Shown piece after piece: positions 33,337 to 44,451 of a stretch of DNA of 64,000 nt (positions are counted from its first letter, which is position 1; each line of letters begins with the position of its first letter). The notes under the pieces were generated by a model. It was not told the origin of the DNA, made no database searches, and saw only the letters and a list, made by a program, of their open reading frames with translations. The stretch comes from Leuctra nigra (lineage: Eukaryota; Arthropoda; Insecta; Plecoptera; Leuctridae). The stretch lies in NCBI GenBank assembly GCA_934045905.1, contig OW203763.1:15320948-15384947 (forward strand), read 5' to 3'. The position numbers and the translations under genes are program-made.

Positions 33337-34440
33337 AAAATTATCTCCGCATGTGAAGTATCTTAGTTTTTACATGATTCTAATTATTGGCATTTTCCAC
33401 TGGCCGCACTAGATCTGCACTCAGTTTGAAATTTGCATTGAGTTTTGTATGGTGATGTAATTTCAGGGCAACAGAGCAATTACCTACCAACTCCCTATTT
33501 GGAGTAGGTACCTACATACTATTTATGTTTTTTTTAGATATATACAAGTTTGTACAAATGTATCTTAATGAGATATAATTGTCACATATAAAATTTAGAT
33601 AGAAACGTAAAATTACATCTAGCGTGCATCCCCACTTACGGGTCCACAACAATGGGTTAAGTGTGACATTTATTTTTGTGAATGTCTTATTTTCTGCAAT
33701 GACCTCACAACAATTTTTTGGTACCTACCAACAATTTTTTTTTCTGAACCCTTTACTACGATAACAAGTTAACATATTCTGTCACTTTGAAGAGATTTTG
33801 ATTGTTCCAGTAAGCTCTCTAAAAGCCATCACACTTTCTCTGAGTGATCCTAGATTTGATTTTAAAATACTGAAATATTGATTGAACATGTTGAATATTT
33901 TTATATCAATACACCTAGGATACACTATTTTAATATATTGATACAAAAAAGATACCTACCTACCTATCGATATTCGATATCAAAATCCAATGTCACTCCA
34001 TCCCTAGTTTGAACCTTCACTTCAGAGGAAGTAGGCAAAAGACTGGCAAAAGTTATGTCTCTACCTACACATTTAAATGTTAAATTCCTTAAAACTGCTG
34101 ACAGGGATATATCGCCTCTCCCCTAAGAGAATAACGACTTTTACACGATATTGAGTTTTACATAAAAAAATACGATTCAACGTTTAGGTGCCTACCAAAA
34201 TATTTAACTTACAATTAATATTTAAATGTGTAGGGTCCCAGCCCTAGTTTCATTTGACCGGTCAAAAAAACGGTCAATTTTTAAATATAGGTGCCTAAAG
34301 TATTGTACATTCATTTGTAAGTTGGTAGGAATTATTTCTACCTTCAGAAAGTAGTGGAATATGAGAAATAGATCATTGTAAAGTCCATGCACCACAGGCA
34401 GGCAGGTTTTAGCATGATGTTCGTGAAGTGAAGTGACAGA
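33337..34440. other. Upstream flank of the CCCH gene, no gene
   Basis: AT-rich intergenic start of the 14-kb gap between divergent genes. A fragment 'catttgaccggtcaaaa' near 34250 recurs at about 36928, suggesting remains of one older element split by the tandem arrays. No promoter motif stood out. Confidence 0.4.
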
Positions 34441-34451
34441 CAAACACTGTT

Positions 34452-34775
34452 ACATGCCAGGCAGCTCCCATGAGATTTGCCAGTTACATGCCAGGGAGGT
34501 GCCAGGCATGTAACTATGACTGGACAACGGGCTGCCAGGCACCTCCCAAGGTAGCTGCCTGGCACATGTCTGGGAGCTGCCTGGCACATGTCCATGGGAG
34601 CTGCCTGGCACATCCCAGCAGGTGCCTGGCACATCTCTGGGAGCTGCCTGGCACATCTCTGGGAGCTGCCTGGCACATCCCAGCAGCTGCCTGGCACATC
34701 TCTGGGAGCTGCCTGGCACATCCCAGCAGCTGCCTGGCACCTCCCAAGTACATCTCTGGTACATTCCAGCGAGTT
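34452..34775. repeat. Short-period tandem array, tgcctggcacat units
   Basis: Units of about 22-30 bp of the form gagctgcctggcacatctct repeat roughly ten times. The ends contain the inverse form (tgccaggcagctccc), so the array folds back. The motifs also occur in the spacers of the 159-bp array at 35828. Long open frames on both strands come from the period and are not genes. Confidence 0.8.
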
Positions 34776-34779
34776 CAGC

Positions 34780-35613
34780 TGCCTAAAATTAACGGTTATT
34801 TTGAATTTAAACTGTAAAAAGTAAACTATAATAGCGATATCTACACGGGTTTTCATCATAATTACATTACGACAAGATATTCACAGAGATTATTACAATT
34901 GCGAATAGAATCTGAAATAAAACGCAAATGGATTAGACTTGATTTTGATGGCAGGACCTCCAGGTGGCAGGCAGACGCGCTATCCAAGGGACCACGATGG
35001 CAGCTGAAGGTTTGGTGCGTTGAAACATAGGTAGTTGAAACGAGCATTTGAAAGGAGATAGGTTGCGGCTGTTATGCTCACGTAAATAATTGATCCACAA
35101 AATTAATATGAAGTTAAACTAATAGGCAAATTAAAATGTATTATTTTTAAATAAATCAATGTTAGCCTGGGATTGGCACTTATAGTGTTATCACTATAGT
35201 AATACAAACACTGGGCTATTACGACGAAGGAATAACATTACTAGTTCACTATAGTTATGTTATTATAATATATAAAAATTTAAGAATGTTATGTAAAAAT
35301 GGGTGCCTAATCTCGAGTTTGTTGAAAATGTTCACCATGCGGAAATGAGCACATTACTTTATCTTTGATAAAACAAAAGATTTCCCTTGGTATCGCCTCT
35401 AGTCTCATTTTCACAAGCGGTATCAACTCGAGAATAGGCCCCAGCTGGAGCGCCTCTCTTCTCTCCTCGCGATCGAATTCATTTCACTTCTATTATAAGA
35501 TTTACGCCGAATGAATTACGCCGGTCACGACGAAATCAGAAAAAGACTCCATGGTGCAATGGAGTGCTATCTACTTCTATCTATTTTCCTTCCTTGCAAA
35601 TATATAAAACCTT
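34780..35613. other. Intergenic, nothing recognised
   Basis: AT-rich sequence between the two arrays. A GC-richer piece at about 34955-35010 (ggaggtcctgcc-like, caagggaccacg) may be a transposon scrap. No ORF with protein character. Confidence 0.4.
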
Positions 35614-35672
35614 TTTTCCGTCGCCATTAGCCTCGCTGCAGAACAGTGCGACGTTAAGCCCCAGGCAAAAAA
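35614..35672 (+). mobile_element. 59-bp insertion of the SINE 3' domain, TSD ATAAAACCTT
   Basis: Only the conserved 3' domain of the SINE (ccgtcgccattag ... gacgttaagccccaggc) plus a short A tail is present, flanked by the identical 10 bp ATAAAACCTT (35604-35613 and 35673-35682). This is a severely 5'-truncated retroposition event. Confidence 0.82.
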
Positions 35673-35827
35673 ATAAAACCTTGAAGTTCGAGGTGAATAG
35701 GTATTACCTAATTAAGTTTAGGTTATGCTTAGTTCTTATAGCAAACTAATTTTAGAATTATCTATAAGAGCTACTTGTTATTTTAACAAGTACCTATAGT
35801 ATGGCAGTACCTCACAAATATTCAAAC

Positions 35828-36545
35828 TAACTTACAAAATGAGTTTGAACATTTGGGAGGTCCCCGCCATGTAACAGGGATGAGCCAGGCAGCTCCCTGG
35901 GATGAAACTGGCATATGCCTGGCACAAACCTGGCACATGCCTGGCACATCCCTGTTACATGGCGGGGACCTCCCAAATGTTCAAACTAACTTACAAAATG
36001 AGTTTGAACATTTGGGAGGTCCCCGCCATGTAACAGGGATGTGCCAGGCATGTGCCAGGGATGTGCCAGGCATATGCCAGTTTCATCCCAGGGAGCTGCC
36101 TGGCACATCCCTGTTACATGGCGGGGACCTCCCAAATGTTCAAACTAACTTACAAAATGAGTTTGAACATTTGGGAGGTCCCCGCCATGTAACAGGGATG
36201 TGCCAGGCAGCTCCCTGGGATGAAACTGGCATATGCCTGGCACATCCCTGGCACATGCCTGGCACATCCCTGTTACATGGCGGGGACCTCCCAAATGTTC
36301 AAACTAACTTACAAAATGAGTTTGAACATTTGGGAGGTCCTCGCCATGTAACAGGGACCTCCCAAATGCCACCACATTCCTCTCGATAAGGTTTGAACAT
36401 TTGGGAGCTCCCTGTTACATGGCGAGGACATCCCAAATGTTCAAACTCATTTTCTAAGTAGTTTGAACATTTGGGAGGTCCCCGCCATGTAACAGGGAGC
36501 TCCCAAATGCCATATCCCAAATGGTCAAACTGGGATGTGCCAGGG
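35828..36545. repeat. Satellite of 159-bp hairpin units
   Basis: 'ttacaaaatgagtttgaaca' recurs at 35832, 35991, 36150 and 36309, exactly 159 bp apart. Inside each unit tttgaacatttgggaggtcc and ccgccatgtaacaggga are mirrored at the other end, so every unit is one long hairpin around a variable tgccaggca-rich loop. After about 36340 the array degenerates into partial inverted copies. Because 159 is divisible by three a frame stays open, but nothing else suggests coding. Confidence 0.92.
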
Positions 36546-37461
36546 AGGTGCCAGGCATGTACCTTGTTTGCTGGGTGACTTATCTGAAATCTGTGATGAT
36601 TATTGTTTGTTCTTTCTTCAGAGGCCACCATAAACAATATACTACCTACATATTTTATTTTGACAATCATAATGTGGAAACTGATTCTTCTCCCGCTCCC
36701 GTAAGAAATTCAAATTTTCAGTGCTTTCAACCTTACCGACGAATTATTATTTCTCCTATTTCATTATTATGAGGTCAAGGCCAACTAATTTTCAATGATT
36801 TATTTTAATAGACTCTCAAAGTCTTTGTGCAACCCAAAATGCCAAAATTAAGTGCTACAATGTCTATCTGCAAAAAAACATAATTTGACCGGGGTCACAG
36901 TCAATTGACCAGTCAATTGAACGAATTTCATTTGACCGGTCAAAATGCCATCCCTACCCAGCCCAAATTCTCTAGCTCTTTATATGCCGCTTTGATGCTT
37001 CAGGCAAAGAATATTTTGCTCTCCCCCCCCCCCCCCCCCCTTTATGGGGTAGAGGTTCTATTTTGTACACATCTGTCAATAACTGATGGGGGTCAAGGGC
37101 GCACAGCTCCGGAAAATTTTCGATAATAAGTAAAATTTTGGAGGGTTGAAAATCATCTCTTATTTTTCCAATTTAATTTCTCCTGTAAGTCTTAAATTAT
37201 GCAAAGTAAACTCAAAAACTCAAAAATATATATACCTAGGGATCTAGGTTAAGGTACCTACTACTACTACTACTCTGAAAATTCGGCACCCTGGACATGC
37301 ACCTGCGTTACCCTATCCATGGGCCGGTCCTGGTAGTAGTATAAGGTACCTGCCTACCTACCTACCTACTTTCATGTCTAGTATTTGCATTGACTATCAC
37401 CTCTGAACAAAAGAGTGATAGGTAGAGGTATACCTAGTCAATGATTAAACTAACCTATGAA
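36546..37461. other. Intergenic with low-complexity tracts
   Basis: It contains a poly-C run (37022-37040), a (CTA)n run near 37258-37275, a 'gaccagtcaattgaacg' palindromic block and 'ggtcaaaatgccatccct' related to 34250. No gene. Confidence 0.45.
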
Positions 37462-38323
37462 CAGGGGTGCAGTCCTAGGAGAATAAGTGCCAGGGCACCA
37501 AACGAACATAATCATTTTGGGAAAGACCCACCCAATCTGGCCCTGTTTGGAATTTTTTGACAAAATAACTATGTTTGTGTTGATTTTATGCATTTGGGAC
37601 AAAGTTTTAAAATTGATTTTAAAAGAGTTAAGGTGTAATTTATTTTCCATTTTAAAGCATAAAGTCGTTTAAAGTAGTACCCTCATTAGTCCACGTAATT
37701 TAAGTCAGTGACTCACAAATTAAATTACAAATCAATGAAATAAATATTTTACAACTATATTTTGCATTGTTGATGAATATCATAATATTACTTTGTAGAA
37801 ATACGATATTTTATAAAGAATTTACAATTATTTTAATTAATTTCATGTAGTACGAATTAAGTACTTGATTTGATTTTATGCAGTTTCTAGTAGAAACTGG
37901 CTAAATTAGGGTATTATTCTTGATTATCTCTTTATTTAATCCCGTAACCCTACATTTTTAAGCGGCTAAAATATTGAAAAAAAATCGGCCTTTAAAATGA
38001 AATCAATAATTTTACTTTGTAGTTTATATTACGATTTCTACAGAAGATATAAGTGTAATTTTTAAGCTTCACCATGTTATCTTATGGGAAATTTCAAGAA
38101 TTCCTTTTAAGATATCTCTTAAATTAATCCCGTGACACATGTTTTTCTTTTCGTATTTGCAAATGGTATTGCTTGAGGCATATTTGAGGAAAGTTTTAAG
38201 CATTTTTATTTAACACCGACTAATGAGGGTACTACTTTAAGCTATGAATGAATTTTAATAGATTTTGAAAAGATGGCAAATAGAAGCCAGGGCGCTGCCC
38301 TAGCCCCACTGCATCCCTGCCTG
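37462..38323. mobile_element. hAT-type element, TSD CCTATGAA, host of a nested element
   Basis: CAGGGGTGCAGTCCTAGG at the left and a GC-rich inverse at the right (cctagccccactgcatccctg). CCTATGAA is duplicated at 37454-37461 and 38324-38331; the right end carries four extra bases (cctg). Subterminal 'gccagggca' and 'gccagggcgct' match. A TTAA element is inserted inside. Confidence 0.72.
37673..38236. mobile_element. TTAA-flanked element nested in the hAT element
   Basis: AGTAGTACCCTCATTAGTC and its exact inverse form 19-bp TIRs between TTAA at 37669-37672 and 38237-38240. 564 bp, AT-rich, no ORF. TTAA flanks suggest piggyBac-type mobilisation. Confidence 0.8.
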
Positions 38324-38350
38324 CCTATGAATATAATGAGTCCTGGCTAA

Positions 38351-38520
38351 AGGTACGTTTTCAGCTCGCCGCTGACCGCCTGACATTCGACGCTCAACGC
38401 TGAAAGATGAACATGGTTTATCTTTTGACCTTGAACGCCAGCGCTCGGGCACTCGCCGCTGAGCCTCCTGATTGGCCAATGCTGAGCGCTAGCGCCGAGT
38501 GTCGAGCTGTAAACCTACGT
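38351..38520. repeat. GC-rich hairpin MITE, copy 2
   Basis: 'acgttttcagctcg' and 'cgagctgtaaacctacg' are inverted ends; 'aacatggtttatcttttgac' and 'gattggccaa' correspond to blocks of the copy at 11997-12132 in reverse. A matching 'gtaaacgtacc' lies at 46019, beyond the LTR element, so the LTR element may have landed in a larger relative of this element. Confidence 0.5.
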
Positions 38521-39229
38521 TCACCACACTTTAGGTACAGGGATTGGAAACGGTCAGCGCATTGTGAAGTCACTCCCAGCCCAGCAATGCTAAATGAAGG
38601 CGGCCCAGGGTCTGGTTCGTCGATTTTTGCTCCTACTTACTTCTGGTGCACCGGCGCAAAAGACGCTTGTGGAGTTTTGCGCAGATGCGAAATTTGATTC
38701 ACACATTTGCCGCCAGGTTTGAAAGAGCTTCTTAAACTTGCCGCTGCTAGTGTCACGAAATTACCTGCGCTAATTTCATGTATCACTAATTTTATATCTT
38801 TCAAATAACTTCACTTCTTTTTCAATGACATCAACAACTCAAAACGTCATTTAGTGTGATAAAATGTAACTACTCATGACATCACAATCTGCTGTCAATT
38901 TCACTTTTATTCTAAAAACAACTTCAACTTGATAATTCACAAAGGTACAAATCTCATGTAATAAATGATTTATATGGTAACAATAATATAATAATAATAT
39001 CATATAACTTCATTTCTCAAAACAAATGATTCACTAACAAGTCAAATAAACATCTAGAGTTTGCACGCACATAGGTCAGATGCGTAGCTTACATAATTGA
39101 ACTCTGTACGGCTTACGCGGCTTGCACTCTGCACGGCTTACGCAACTTGAACTCTGCATGCTTACGCAACTGACCTATGACCACCCATCTAAACGCATGT
39201 ACAATGCTATTCTTATGGACATATTTTGG

Positions 39230-39264
39230 TATAAATACAAGGAGATTTGCCATGTAAAATCAGT
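39230..39264 (+). promoter_or_regulatory. LTR core promoter: TATA box plus initiator
   Basis: TATAAATA at 39230 and TCAGTC at 39260 have the canonical arthropod spacing (TATA start to +1 A = 32 bp). This predicts transcription of the genomic RNA from about 39262. Confidence 0.7.
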
Positions 39265-39404
39265 CAGATTTAGGACTCACTAGAGTCAGCTTCGGGACTC
39301 ACTCGAAACAGTCTGATTCCGGCATCTGAACCTCCAGGAACTCTCTCTCTCTACGGGTAAAACAGTACGACTGTAAGTTATCATTGCATTATATTATTAT
39401 TGAA

Positions 39405-39740
39405 AGTGTACTCCCTATATATAAACCCCGTCTTAATTCTAAGAGTGACTCCTTCTATATAAACCCCGTCTTTAATTTTAAGTTATTGAAAGTGTACTCC
39501 CTATATATAAACCCCGTCTTAATTCTAAGAGTGACTCCTTCTATATAAACCCCGTCTTTAATTTTAAGTTATTGAAAGTGTACTCCTTATATATAAACCC
39601 CGTCTTAATTCTAAGAGTGACTCCTTCTATATAACCCCGTCTTTAATTTTAAGTTATTGAAAGTGTACTCCTTATATATAAACCCCGTCTTAATTCTAAG
39701 AGTGATTCCTTATATATAAACCCCGTCTCTAATTTTAAGT
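39405..39740 (+). repeat. 86-bp tandem units in the 5' LTR
   Basis: About four units of the form 'attgaaagtgtactcc' + 'ctatatataaaccccgtc' + 'ttaattctaagagtgactcc' + 'ttctatataaaccccgtc'. Each has two TATATAAACCCCG-like boxes. The same array is at 45112-45450 in the 3' LTR. They lie downstream of the predicted start, so they may be extra promoters, transcript-stability or packaging signals. Confidence 0.88.
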
Positions 39741-40159
39741 ACGAGCTCAATCAGCTGACTCAATTATTATTATTAAGTATCCATAGTGATAATGTTCACT
39801 AGTGGAAAGTATGGGAAATAATTATTATTAAACACTACTATTAATTGTAACAGATTTATCATTTTCAGCTAGGAAACCTTTATTTTCTCACTTCCTTCTC
39901 ACTCTTTTGAAATATATCTAAGCAACATCGGACGCCTACAGCACGGCGTCGAGACGTCGTCAGGTGAGAACGTCACGAGGTCTACCAGTCTCACACCATT
40001 GGGGAAATTACTTGTCGACAGGATCGCTTAATAAGGCACCTCCACGCCCTCCCAAAAGCCTTTACGGTCACTCTATTTATTCAAAATCTTGGGCTCTTGT
40101 CCAAGTTGGTGGCAGCAAACTCCCCCCCCTCTTCAAGGACACTTGCGCCGCTACAAAAG

Positions 40160-40179
40160 TGGTGGCAGCGGTGGGATTC
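40160..40179 (+). other. Primer binding site, tRNA-Leu
   Basis: TGGTGGCAGCGGTGGGATTC starts 4 bp after the 5' LTR and is complementary over 20 nt to the 3' end of a eukaryotic tRNA-Leu (AAG type) including CCA. It primes minus-strand DNA synthesis. Confidence 0.8.
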
Positions 40180-40386
40180 ACGACAAGTACCCCCCCCCCC
40201 CCCCCCATTTCGGAAAAATTTAAAAATATTTTTCGAACTTTTATTACTTTTGTGTTTTTCAGGGAATTTTAAATTTAAACCACTAATTTTTTCTTTTGCC
40301 TAGGAACTGCAAAAGTGGCGAGTGTAAAGTAAAATCCAATCTCTCTTGCTAACTTCTTCAAAATTGTATCAGTCATCTGTAGAGTA

Positions 40387-41199
40387 ATGGACCAATACGG
40401 TATACAAAACCCCACGAAAGTATCTCAACACGAGGGAGAAGATTCCAATCCCTACGACATTAACCCTGACGATGTACAGGTTGAGGACCTCACTAACGCA
40501 GAAAGGAAAGCTAGAGCCAGAAGCAATGTCGCAGGTTTCATGCCTTTGGTTCCTAATTTCTCAGGGGAACCTAATACTACACCACTCGAGGAATTTCTCT
40601 ACCAGCTGGAAACAGCTGCAGACCTAGGTGACTGGACTGATAAGCAGATAGTCCTGGTGTTCCGCCAACGGCTCAAAGGAGGAGCCACTGATTTCTTTCG
40701 TTCCAGACCGCACCTCGCCAAGGCTACCTGGAAGGAGACTGTCAGAGAATTTCGTAAATACTTCAAAGGCGACCGGCCAAGTGAAGATCGGCTATACACC
40801 TTCTTTCAGTGTAAGCAGAGGCCGATGGAGTCCATTAAACTTTACCTTACTCGGTTACGGCTCGCAGCTCTCGCCGTCACCCCAACTCTTTCCCCAGATG
40901 AGTTAGCAGCTGATCTCAGTCTTCAATCAGAAACCGAGACCGAGAGAAGACTAGTGCAGAAGAAACTCCTACCCACTTTTCTCAAGGGCATCAGGGATGA
41001 GTGCGGACGCGCCAGCATCGCCATGCACAAACCGAACACCATAGAAGAAGCCCTGGCTCTGGCTGAGGAATTCAATTACCAACGGAGAGGAGAACAGAAG
41101 GTAAGAGTCATCAAGAGTGGATACTCCCACGCACCAACCGAACCTTCCCTCAGGGACGAGATCCTCGCCATCCTCAAGGAGGAAATCACCTTGTCATAG
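40387..41199 (+). CDS. Retrotransposon Gag (capsid-like) protein
   Basis: A 270-codon frame from ATG MDQYGIQNPTKV to TAG. The central part (VPNFSGEPNTTPLEEFLYQL, LKGGATDFFRSRPHLAKATW, EFRKYFKGDRP, LTRLRLAAL) has the usual Ty3/Gypsy Gag pattern: a predicted helical capsid region after an acidic N-terminus. No CCHC zinc knuckle follows, and the protein ends soon after a basic RRGEQKVRVIK stretch. The frame is intact with no pol fusion or overlap downstream. It probably packages its own RNA. Confidence 0.85.
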   Translation: MDQYGIQNPTKVSQHEGEDSNPYDINPDDVQVEDLTNAERKARARSNVAGFMPLVPNFSGEPNTTPLEEFLYQLETAADLGDWTDKQIVLVFRQRLKGGATDFFRSRPHLAKATWKETVREFRKYFKGDRPSEDRLYTFFQCKQRPMESIKLYLTRLRLAALAVTPTLSPDELAADLSLQSETETERRLVQKKLLPTFLKGIRDECGRASIAMHKPNTIEEALALAEEFNYQRRGEQKVRVIKSGYSHAPTEPSLRDEILAILKEEITLS

Positions 41200-44100
41200 T
41201 CACACACCTACACCTACTCATTTATTCCCCCATCACTCCAAGACATCTCTCATATCCTCACTTTCCATGACATCACTTTTCAAGCACCTCAAAGACGTCA
41301 GTACCTCTACTCCAACTGTCAGCAATCTAACTATACGATCCTTTTAAGACATTCAATTCATAAGAACCTCCACGGAAGCTTTCTATTCATCTATCGTTGC
41401 ACTCTCAAGGACCTTCACTGACTTGGAGTCAGCCGTCCTCACCTCGCAATCGGATAGACACCCAGAAGCCTCCTAAGTTCCACCTCATCCATTGTTGTCT
41501 CTCAAGAACGTTCCTGTTGACATAAAACCAGACGTCCTTTTCTCCAAATCGTATAGGGATTTCGCATCACCAATCCCTGTATACTCGATCGCCTCCTCTC
41601 ACCGAACTCACTTCTCACCGTTCCTTCTTTGTTACATTGACTCTCTCTTGCACCTTAACATTGTATCGAACCTGCTCCCCTCATTCTCCGAGGATTTTCT
41701 CTATTGACAAATCATTCTCCATTCACACCTGAGGAACAGATTTATCTCTGACTCTGATTGCCTCAATCCAACGTGATCCATGGTCATATCCATTGTATCA
41801 AAACTTCTATGACTCGTTTCTATAGTGTCAAAGCGTCTAAATCCGCCAGACACTCAAGTGAAACCCTCTCCTCGCTCCTCCTCTCTTGTCATTGTTACTC
41901 TCCAGGGTGTCGGTCGTGAACCTGCAGTCCTTCTCCAGTGGTGAACACTCATCTCTATCCCTCTCACCGGCCATGGGATCGTCCGGCAACTCTCGATAGA
42001 GACTGTTCCAATCTCCAGGTACGAACGAAACCGTACCAGACTCTCAGATTCTAGGACTCTTCATGGATGTCCCTCTACAAGGTCTGGATGCCAAGAGCAT
42101 CATCCTTCTAAGGCTCCTCCACTTAGTCCTCTCACGTTCGCCTACCCCCAGAGAATCCAAAGGATTGGTTGTCTCTATCCTCTCATTCTAGGACTCTGGA
42201 ACTCATATTCTCCTCACTCTCTCATCTCAATCATCATTCTCATGTCAATCACGTCTAGATACGCTCTTCACGTATCAACCATCGTGTAGTAATCACGGTT
42301 ATATTCAATACGCACTACGTGTACTCTCGTTTTAAAATCGATCGACATGTTTCTTATTCTCTTTGCGCCTCAAAGATTCAATCCTCGAACGCATTATCAA
42401 CAATTCATCACACGGATTCATCGCTCTCATTTATGTACAACGTACGTACATAACTCAATCTCGCTAATAAGTCTCAATGAAATGACATTACTCATCTTTC
42501 ATCAATCTTGTCAAGGATAATTCACTCGCGCTCAAAAACAAAAATCATGAAGAAATAAGTCTTGCAAGTGGTCAACTCCAATTGAGACAATTAACTCACT
42601 CGCTCACTCCTTGGCCTCAGAGTCTGCACCCAACCTCCACGCAGACTCAACATATACACCAGCCATGCAATCAAGTTGGCGTCTTCTACAACTACGCTTC
42701 TTCTCATCAAAGTCCGACGCTGGATGGACCAAGAGTGAAAACTGATCGACTTTCCACCTGCACTCATACTTGCACCTTCTCCTAGCGGTGATCAAAACAC
42801 TCGCGCTCTCCCAACCGTTCTCTTCCTCTCACATTCCAGTCCGTTATCACAACTTTCATTTCTCAATCTCATCATACTCAATACCAGGGCGTCGTGACGC
42901 CCTCGACGACATCAACCTCTTCCCCGAACTCCGGATCGACGCCGTCATCGTCCTCACTGCCCGAGTATAAACGTATCTATCGTCTACGTCATCCATCGAG
43001 ACAACCGCCTCCACCACATCACCATCTCCGGACTCCACGCGAGGCGCCTTCCAGCACACGCCTTCCCCATCAAGTAGTCCACAACGGGCAAGTAACCTTC
43101 CACACCGACTGCGATCTCTCCTCTCGCCATCACCCTTCTCGTGGGTGACTTCATCAATACATCCCAGACTCTTCAAAAACAAAACGACGAGCAAATCAAC
43201 GGTGTCTTCATCTCCAAACTCATCAACTTCAAAATCATCGCGTCACCGTGGCATCCGACTATCTGTTACGTCATCGGATTCTGATTTAGCCTCTTCAAAC
43301 GTCTACCTCCTACGCCTACCTCCTCACTCACCTTCTCCTAGCTACGTCTCAAAACGTCAGCGACTATCACAACGAGCCTATCCTAATCATTACCTATGTA
43401 CAACAACGCAGCCTTCACAATACAAGGACCGACGCCAGTTCAACAACACCCAGCCTCCTATAAGTGGTGACAGCATCCCCCAAGACAACCCACCCCTCAT
43501 CGACTCCACACCGACGTCAGCTGAACGTCGCCGTCATCAAGACGCCGACGACGCCATGCCGCCGTCGTCATCATCTCTCCTAGTCGACCAACTTCATCAC
43601 CAATGCGTCATCCTGCTCTTCAAACATCTCTCAAAGCTAAGTTTTCGTTAAAATCCATACACTTGTTCACTTCCTTATAATCGCAAAAGCAACAACAAAA
43701 TCACCATCAATTGTATCATACTCTCATCTCATTACCAATCTCTCTATTAAAAAATAATAACGGACTTCTCTTTAATTTAATTTTTGGAAACACTTCATTT
43801 CTCACTAAATTTACTTTGACAAACTAGAGAGTTTCACCTTTCTGTTTCTCTACACTCTTTCATAAACTCTTGAGTACTTGTTGTTTCCTCTCAACTCTCT
43901 TTACAAACATAAATCATTTTTTTTCAATTTTTGATCTTTCAATTCTCAATAACATAATTTCTGAACAATTCTCTGCCCTTCTCACATGCTGACCATCTTT
44001 TGTTACACAGTCATCTATTTGCTGTACTATCATTTTCAGTCAACCACCAATCATCAGCTGTACGAGTCACCTGACGCAGGCCAGCACGACACTTCATGCC

Positions 44101-44440
44101 GTACGACTTGACTACCAACCACACGGTCCACAGATCTGCGTGTCCTATCGACACAATCTCTTCACAACATCAAGTGAAGACAAGACAAAGAAAACCATCA
44201 AACATTCATTGGAACAATATCTTCGCCAATATACCGTGTGTTGCGTCAAGCCCGTCATGTTTGTGTCAAGTGTTTGGAATGTGTTCTCGTGAACTCCACA
44301 GACTGAACTCTTTCTTTAAGCCTGAACTCTCTTTCATTTTAGTCAATCTTGGGAAAAAATTTTCTCTATGTTTCCTCATTTCATTTGGTCACAAAGTGTT
44401 TGATTTGCAATTCCTCTGGATATGCCAATCAAACGCCGTA
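41200..44440 (+). other. Internal region of the LTR element without recognisable coding
   Basis: On the + strand it is C- and T/A-rich and strikingly poor in G (long ctctcatc/ccatc runs). Only short Ser/Pro/Thr-rich frames occur, the longest at 43145-43651 (168 codons, low complexity). No protease, reverse transcriptase, RNase H or integrase motif was found in any frame I read. In a young element this suggests a conserved non-coding RNA body, as in LARD-type elements, rather than decay. Confidence 0.7.
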
Positions 44441-44451
44441 GCGGGGGAGAT
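44441..44451 (+). other. Polypurine tract of the gag-only element
   Basis: gcgggggagat lies directly before the 3' LTR, where the plus-strand primer is expected. Short and not perfectly purine. Confidence 0.6.

Larger units (their letters stand above)
38751..40155 (+). repeat. 5' LTR of the gag-only element
   Basis: 1405 bp, TGT...ACA. U3 covers about 38751-39261, where TATAAATA at 39230-39237 sits 32 bp before the A of an arthropod initiator TCAGT (39260-39264). R/U5 holds the four 86-bp repeats and a C-rich end. It differs from the 3' LTR by an indel near 39245 and a few bases in the repeats. Confidence 0.9.

Noticed and set aside
32906..33412. Val/Ser/Pro-rich + strand frame opposite the (x-E-T)n exon
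   Set aside because: It is the antisense shadow of the 9-bp repeat. Only the - strand frame has a proper donor joining in phase to a further exon.
34344..34859. Cys-rich open frames on both strands of the tgcctggcacat array
   Set aside because: They arise from the short tandem period. Open frames occur in several frames at once, which is typical of repeats rather than genes.
35853..36389. 178-codon open frame across the 159-bp array
   Set aside because: 159 is a multiple of three, so one open unit keeps the whole array open. The text is a simple repeat, with no splice sites or conserved protein character.
34452..36545. Regular repeats resembling a CRISPR array
   Set aside because: Eukaryotic context, spacers are not unique, units are hairpins of 159 bp, and there are no cas genes.
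43145..43651. 168-codon Ser/Pro-rich frame in the LTR element
   Set aside because: Low-complexity composition caused by the G-poor strand. Overlapping similar frames exist in other phases; kept only as part of the non-coding interior.
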